The position numbers and the translations under genes were made by a program. Shown here piece after piece: positions 20,569 to 24,290 of a stretch of DNA of 24,290 nucleotides (position 1 is its first letter; each line of letters starts with the position of its first letter). Below the pieces are notes generated by a model. That model was given only the letters and a program-made list of their open reading frames with translations. It was not told where the DNA came from and searched no databases. Source of the DNA: Phoronis ovalis (lineage: Eukaryota; Phoronida; Phoronidae); contig JAOXYB010068500.1 of the NCBI GenBank assembly GCA_028565635.1, positions 1-24,290 on the forward strand. The letters run 5' to 3'.

Positions 20569-23113
20569 CTGCGAAAAACAAATTGTATAATAAACTAAAA
20601 TAAATATACAATATATTAACCTATAATACAAATACAAAAGATAATATAATACAATGATCGGTACATGTTTTGTCTGTTGCCATATTTTTTTCCCGTTTTT
20701 TTTTTTACTTGAGTTTATAGACAGAAATGTATTTCATATAGTAACACACTAAAAAAGTTTAATTCTAAAAGCGCGGCATCTATGCATGTTTGCAAGTGAA
20801 TATTACAGACACAGTAATTAAGCAGTGTGATAATGGTACGTTCACTCGAACTAATATATCCATCATGATCCAATTGCTTAACTAATATACATTGCAAGGG
20901 ATGTCTCCACAACGGTAGCATCAGCTGACAAATGGTTCTATATCGGGAAACCAATTAAAGACCCGGAATGTAATGTATTAAAAAATATAGAACTGAAAAC
21001 CATAAATAAAAGTATTAATACCAATGGGAGATTTTATTGCAGACGCATGATAAAGTTCATGTACATGACTGAATAACAAATACTTACTATGTCTCCACTT
21101 CTGTACCACCACGCCTAAAAATAAAAGAATAAATATGTAAAACTGATGGGCTGAAGAATCTTTACCAAAATTTGCAAAAACATTCTATGCTTTAATCAGA
21201 ACAATGTCAGTAAATTTCATCCCGTGGTTGTTATAATCTACCAGTCCTTCACATTTTCGTGTATACAAAGAACTATAAATTGTGAAATGTGATACTTACA
21301 ATCACGCCACCGACAAAACCACTTACTGTAAAAATAAAACGATAGATTATAAAAAAATATGTAGATCATGAGACGTTACTGGTGTTCAAATGAAGATGGC
21401 ATTCGTTCTTAAATTAAATTTTACTCTACTCTAATATTTTTATGACTTGACAAGAAAACGCTGATGAAGAGGAGAAATATGTTTTTTTCAATCTGCTCAA
21501 AAATGGATATCCGGGCAACTGACTTGTGCGAATGAGAATAACGTTTCTTAAAAATACACCAACTACTTGTAAAAAAACATATACTTACTGAGCAAATTAG
21601 TTGTCAATAAATACAGATTATGGTTTCCCGCTCCTTTGACCAACGTTGAAATGAAGGAAAAAAGTACCATGAGCACAGAAATTACGCCTAATATCTTAGC
21701 TGCCAACACCTGGATGAAAAATATATATTTTTCACACATTACGTTTAATGAATAAATTGCCGTTGCCTACGCATGCACATTTTTTTTTTTACCAACGCAC
21801 AGTCAGCTATAGCGAGAAAAGTGCTACGTTCAGTTAAAATAAATAGTCATTATATGCATTCAGTATGCCCTCCTGCGTTAGACCTGTGCTATCTAATACA
21901 CGGGGCCATACTAGATAGTTCTTTAAGTTTAATAAACAACATTTTCTCTCCAGCCGACTGCATGAGGACCAACATTTTTCCGACTACCATGCGAGTTAAA
22001 ATATTATACTTTTGATACAGTGTGCCTATCGATTTTCTACTTGGACTACTTCAATCACCACTTGGAACTCCTGCACCCGGGGGCTCACTTAAAGTCGGGT
22101 ACGCATGCTTGTCCGAAAAAACGGGGGTAAGGGGTACATTTTTCGCCGTTCGACGTTTAGGGTTCGATTTTGGCGGAAAACCACATTTAGGGGTATGTTT
22201 TTGGCAAATGTAACTTCCCGTTAGGGGTTTTTTTTTTTCACATACACCTCCCGTTTAGGGTCCTTTTTTCAGTGGGAGCAGCGAGCATTACCTTTTGGCG
22301 ACCATTTTGCATTTTTTTTTTAAATTTAGAGTATTATTTTGTTTTGACGACGTTTTTTTTTTTTGGTTGTCGATTTTTTTGGGAACAGTTTTTTTTTTGG
22401 TTGTTAATTTTTCAGAGAAAAACTCTCGTTTACGGGTACCTTTTCAGCAAAATCCACCGGTTAGGGGTGGTATTTTGATCCTCAACTTCCCGTTTAGGGG
22501 CTTATTTTGCACCCTACGGACGAGCATGGGCACCCGACTTTTTTTCAAGTGAGCCCCCGGGCTCCTACACTGGCATATAGACAAAACATGCGCAAGCACT
22601 ACAACCCTAAAGTCATGGTGGAAGAAGAACTCTTCCCGGGAAACTCATGGAAGAAATATGCTGTTAGTGTTTTTGTCAATATGCCAGTGCGGGGGTTCTA
22701 CATGAGTATAGTCAATATGTCGAAGTTCGCCTATAGACACAGAGTATCAAGAATATAATATTTTAACTCGTGTAGTAATTAGGATTCGGGATTACATATA
22801 TTTTGGACGGTTAGTTTCTTTCACTGTGATTTGTTATACAAGTATTCGTGACGTTCGGCAAGCCTCATCCGTCAAAAGTTGTCTGAGGTGTAGTGCGAAA
22901 TTGGGACTACAGTAAAATAATACATCTATCTTAGATGAGTTTTAGATTTTAAAGCTCAGTAATAATAAACAGACTTGAAAAATGTAATCAAAAACTCACA
23001 AATTTCGGTGAGACTTCATGATATATTGCATTCGAATCTGTCGTCGCCACTTTTGGCACAAATGGCCCTTGGTAACTTGGTGTAGACGGATTTTTACTTC
23101 CTGATTCGGACAT
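20347..23113 (-). CDS. Small predicted three-pass membrane protein (5 exons, 169 aa)
   Basis: Not recognised as a named family. Seen on the - strand: exons 23113-23000, 21709-21589, 21325-21300, 21114-21088 and 20568-20347 join in one frame (510 nt with TGA). All introns are GT-AG with good donors (gtgagt, gtaagt). The start follows ACA. Protein: a polar N-terminus (1-38, Ser/Pro-rich with YHEVSPKF), hydrophobic segments at about 39-62 (VLAAKILGVISVLMVLFSFI), 70-91 (ending AWWY) and 102-123 (WYLCVVCGVIIFQC), then a Pro/Thr/Ser-rich tail with sequons N146-I-T and N149-S-S. With a cytoplasmic N-terminus the tail would be outside the cell. Two exons are only 26 and 27 nt. It is convergent with collagen and divergent from the gene at 23453. 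Function unknown; an extra exon between exons 4 and 5 cannot be excluded. Confidence 0.78.
20569..21087 (-). other. Intron 4 of the minus-strand gene
   Basis: 519 bp. A 79-codon - strand frame (20954-20715) lies inside but has no donor in a suitable place and no recognisable feature, so I left it out of the gene. Confidence 0.6.
21088..21114 (-). CDS. Membrane-protein gene, micro-exon 4
   Basis: 27 nt, AWWYRSGDI, phase 0 at both ends, between tttttag and gtaagt. Confidence 0.75.
21300..21325 (-). CDS. Membrane-protein gene, micro-exon 3
   Basis: 26 nt giving ISGFVGGVI with the preceding A. Acceptor tttttacag, donor gtaagt. It extends the second hydrophobic segment and restores phase 0. Confidence 0.75.
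21589..21709 (-). CDS. Membrane-protein gene, exon 2
   Basis: 121 nt, residues 39-78, ending phase 1. Acceptor ttcatccag, donor gtaagt. Carries the first hydrophobic segment and the start of the second. Confidence 0.82.
21710..22999 (-). other. Intron 1 of the minus-strand gene
   Basis: 1290 bp containing element B (22076-22561). The + strand frames at 21773-22015 and 22507-22758 lie in it and show no recognisable feature. Confidence 0.7.
22076..22561. mobile_element. Non-autonomous inverted-repeat element B, 8-bp target duplication
   Basis: The left end CCCGGGGGCTCACTT followed by AAAGTCGGGT is matched by the inverted right end, with a 5-base insertion. Flanks are ctcctgca (22068-22075) and ctcctaca (22562-22569), 8 bp with one mismatch. 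The ends resemble element A. The interior is T-rich with several CCCGTTTAGGGG-like motifs and one GAGCAGCGAGCATT. No transposase; the frames at 22022-22552 are repeat translations. Confidence 0.78.
23000..23113 (-). CDS. Membrane-protein gene, exon 1
   Basis: 38 codons from ATG, phase 0, donor gtgagt. Encodes MSESGSKNPSTPSYQGPF and so on to SPKF, the polar N-terminus. Confidence 0.8.
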
Positions 23114-23452
23114 TGTAAATAAGTCTTTTATAAGTCACATGATTTAAGCCGACTCCAAATTTAAGTTGCGAAAGGGATTGTGAATGGTTGAACTTTTTTC
23201 CAATTCGTCGCGCTACCTGGTAGAAAATATATCCAAACTAATTTTGAATCCTTTAATAAGTAAATTACTATTATATATGAATCTAATACGAATTAAAATC
23301 ATTGGAAAAAGGTTTTTACTTGTTTCTGTTACTACTGAAATGTATCTATACGTAATGTAAATAGTTTACAATAACAAAAACAAAGATGACCAATCAAAAC
23401 TGTGGTTATAAGCTAGAGTTTGACCTTAACCTTCAAACCTTCAGTTGCAAAA
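23114..23452. promoter_or_regulatory. Divergent promoter region, 339 bp
   Basis: Lies between the two opposed ATGs. CCAAT occurs on the + strand at 23390-23394 (59-63 bp before the + ATG) and on the - strand at 23305-23301. No convincing TATA pair. A shared bidirectional promoter is inferred from spacing only. Confidence 0.5.
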
Positions 23453-24079
23453 ATGGCAGACGACAGAGCTGGTTTGTTGGCGACACAACAAAGAAAACCA
23501 TCGACAAGCGACCCATTGTACCATGACAGCACACAAACGCCCTTAGCTGTAAGTGCATATTGTATTGGTAATTTCCAAGCTTTTCAAAATTCAAAAATTG
23601 GATTCGTGTAAACTGTATATGTATATGTTGGAGCTAACAAACACGGAAGTAATATTTTCGCATGACCCAGGATACACGACGCTGCCTATAGCTTGCATGC
23701 AGCGGAGCCGCAGGGTCATGACCTGTATGTGTTAAAAAAACTATTGAAATGATATTAAACTAGTTTTTTTTCTTAGACACATTTCGTACACTTTTTAGTA
23801 AACACTTAGAATGTCGTACGATACCGTATGTAGCAGAGGGTGTTGTAGCAAGGAGTTGCCATGCTCCGCGGCTCGCCTGTTGTAGTACAGGCTGCCATAA
23901 TAGGGTCTATAGTACTATACATGTTGACAGGTCTAGATATCTTTTAGGGCGAGTCCGGGGGTGAGTGGAGTCTCCAGTGTGTTTAATTAGTCCCCAGTCA
24001 TAATTGTTTGATGTTTTCATTTTTTTTGCAGAGACTTTCTCAATTGGCATTCATTGTTGTTGTTACTATTATGGTTTTG
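23453..24079 (+). CDS. Start of a second small membrane-protein gene (partial, 2 exons seen)
   Basis: Exon 1, 23453-23548: AAAATGG start, 32 codons, MADDRAGLLATQQRKPSTSD and so on to QTPLA, donor gtaagt. Exon 2, 24032-24079: 16 codons, RLSQLAFIVVVTIMVL, acceptor after a T-rich tract, donor gtgagt; both junctions phase 0. The polar N-terminus followed by an intron directly before a hydrophobic segment copies the plan of the divergent gene, and PST and YH[DE] motifs recur in similar places, so a paralogue is possible. The remainder lies beyond the window. The exon 2 donor could instead be read through for a few codons. Confidence 0.65.
23661..23720. repeat. Inverted repeat CATGACCC/GGGTCATG
   Basis: Exact 8-bp arms at 23661-23668 and 23713-23720 around a 44-bp spacer, inside intron 1 of the 23453 gene. 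A second small hairpin GCCTGT-TGTAGT-ACAGGC lies at 23875-23892. No role is evident. Confidence 0.5.
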
Positions 24080-24101
24080 GTGAGTACATTATTACTACTA
24101 A

Positions 24102-24290
24102 GGGACCCCCCCCTAAGAGCAAGTAAAAAAAATGATGACCCCCCCCCCCTTCGACAGGCGAGCGCCCACAGGGCGCGAAGCGAAACTAGGGGGGTCCGGG
24201 GGCATGCTCCCCTGGAAATTTTTTTAATATTTCATGTGATTTCCTGCAATCTGGTGCATTTTGGGACTATTTCTTGCCATGATACATTGT
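24102..24290. repeat. GC-rich dispersed-type repeat at the window end
   Basis: Contains C runs (11 C near 24139-24149), the hairpin GCGCCC-aca-GGGCGC near 24162-24176 and AGGGGGGTCCGGGGGCATGC, in sharp contrast to the AT-rich surroundings. The style resembles abundant interspersed repeats of marine invertebrates, from memory only. It continues past the window. Confidence 0.5.

Noticed and set aside
22022-22552. Phe-rich open frames in element B
   Set aside because: Translations of T runs inside a non-autonomous repeat.

Overview
This is metazoan DNA. It is AT-rich and intron-rich, with GT-AG splicing and several kinds of non-autonomous repeat, and its repeat style looks like a marine invertebrate, possibly a mollusc. 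That placement is an inference. No bacterial, viral, tRNA or rRNA gene was seen.

The main occupant is one complete type IV collagen chain gene on the + strand, running from a signal-peptide ATG at 4813 to a stop at 19303-19305. I assembled 22 coding exons by hand from splice sites and the Gly-X-Y register. They join in one frame to 3879 nt, or 1292 residues: signal peptide, a cysteine-containing 7S-like N-terminus, about 1010 residues of interrupted triple helix, and a C-terminal NC1 domain with all 12 cysteines. The chain is shorter than the roughly 1650-1750 residues usual for type IV collagens. Exons 3-11 start with whole Gly codons, while every junction from the end of exon 12 to the start of exon 21 splits a Gly codon.

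Layout: 1-4812 is non-coding upstream DNA, with a cluster of GTCCTANGAC-like motifs (356-654), short tandem duplications and a TA-flanked repeat element (3822-4446). The collagen gene fills 4813-19305. Its introns hold a CCCGGGG-ended element with a near-perfect 8-bp target duplication (6666-7079), AGGTCA-rich 230-bp repeats (10361-11108), a GAGCAGCGAGCATT array (10775-10880) and a 14-bp-stem hairpin (17808-17855). A 3' region with a 216-bp tandem duplication (19801-20269) separates collagen from a convergent gene.

That gene is on the - strand (23113-20347), with five exons and 169 residues. It encodes a small predicted three-pass membrane protein with a Pro/Thr-rich, possibly glycosylated tail. 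Its first intron holds a second CCCGGGG-ended element (22076-22561). A second gene starts divergently at 23453 on the + strand, 339 bp away, and runs off the window. Its first 48 residues have a similar plan, including an intron at the same place before the first hydrophobic segment, so the two may be a divergent paralogue pair sharing a promoter.

The collagen chain would be secreted, trimerise through NC1 and join basement-membrane networks through the 7S and NC1 ends. Nothing in the sequence links the two membrane-protein genes to it functionally.
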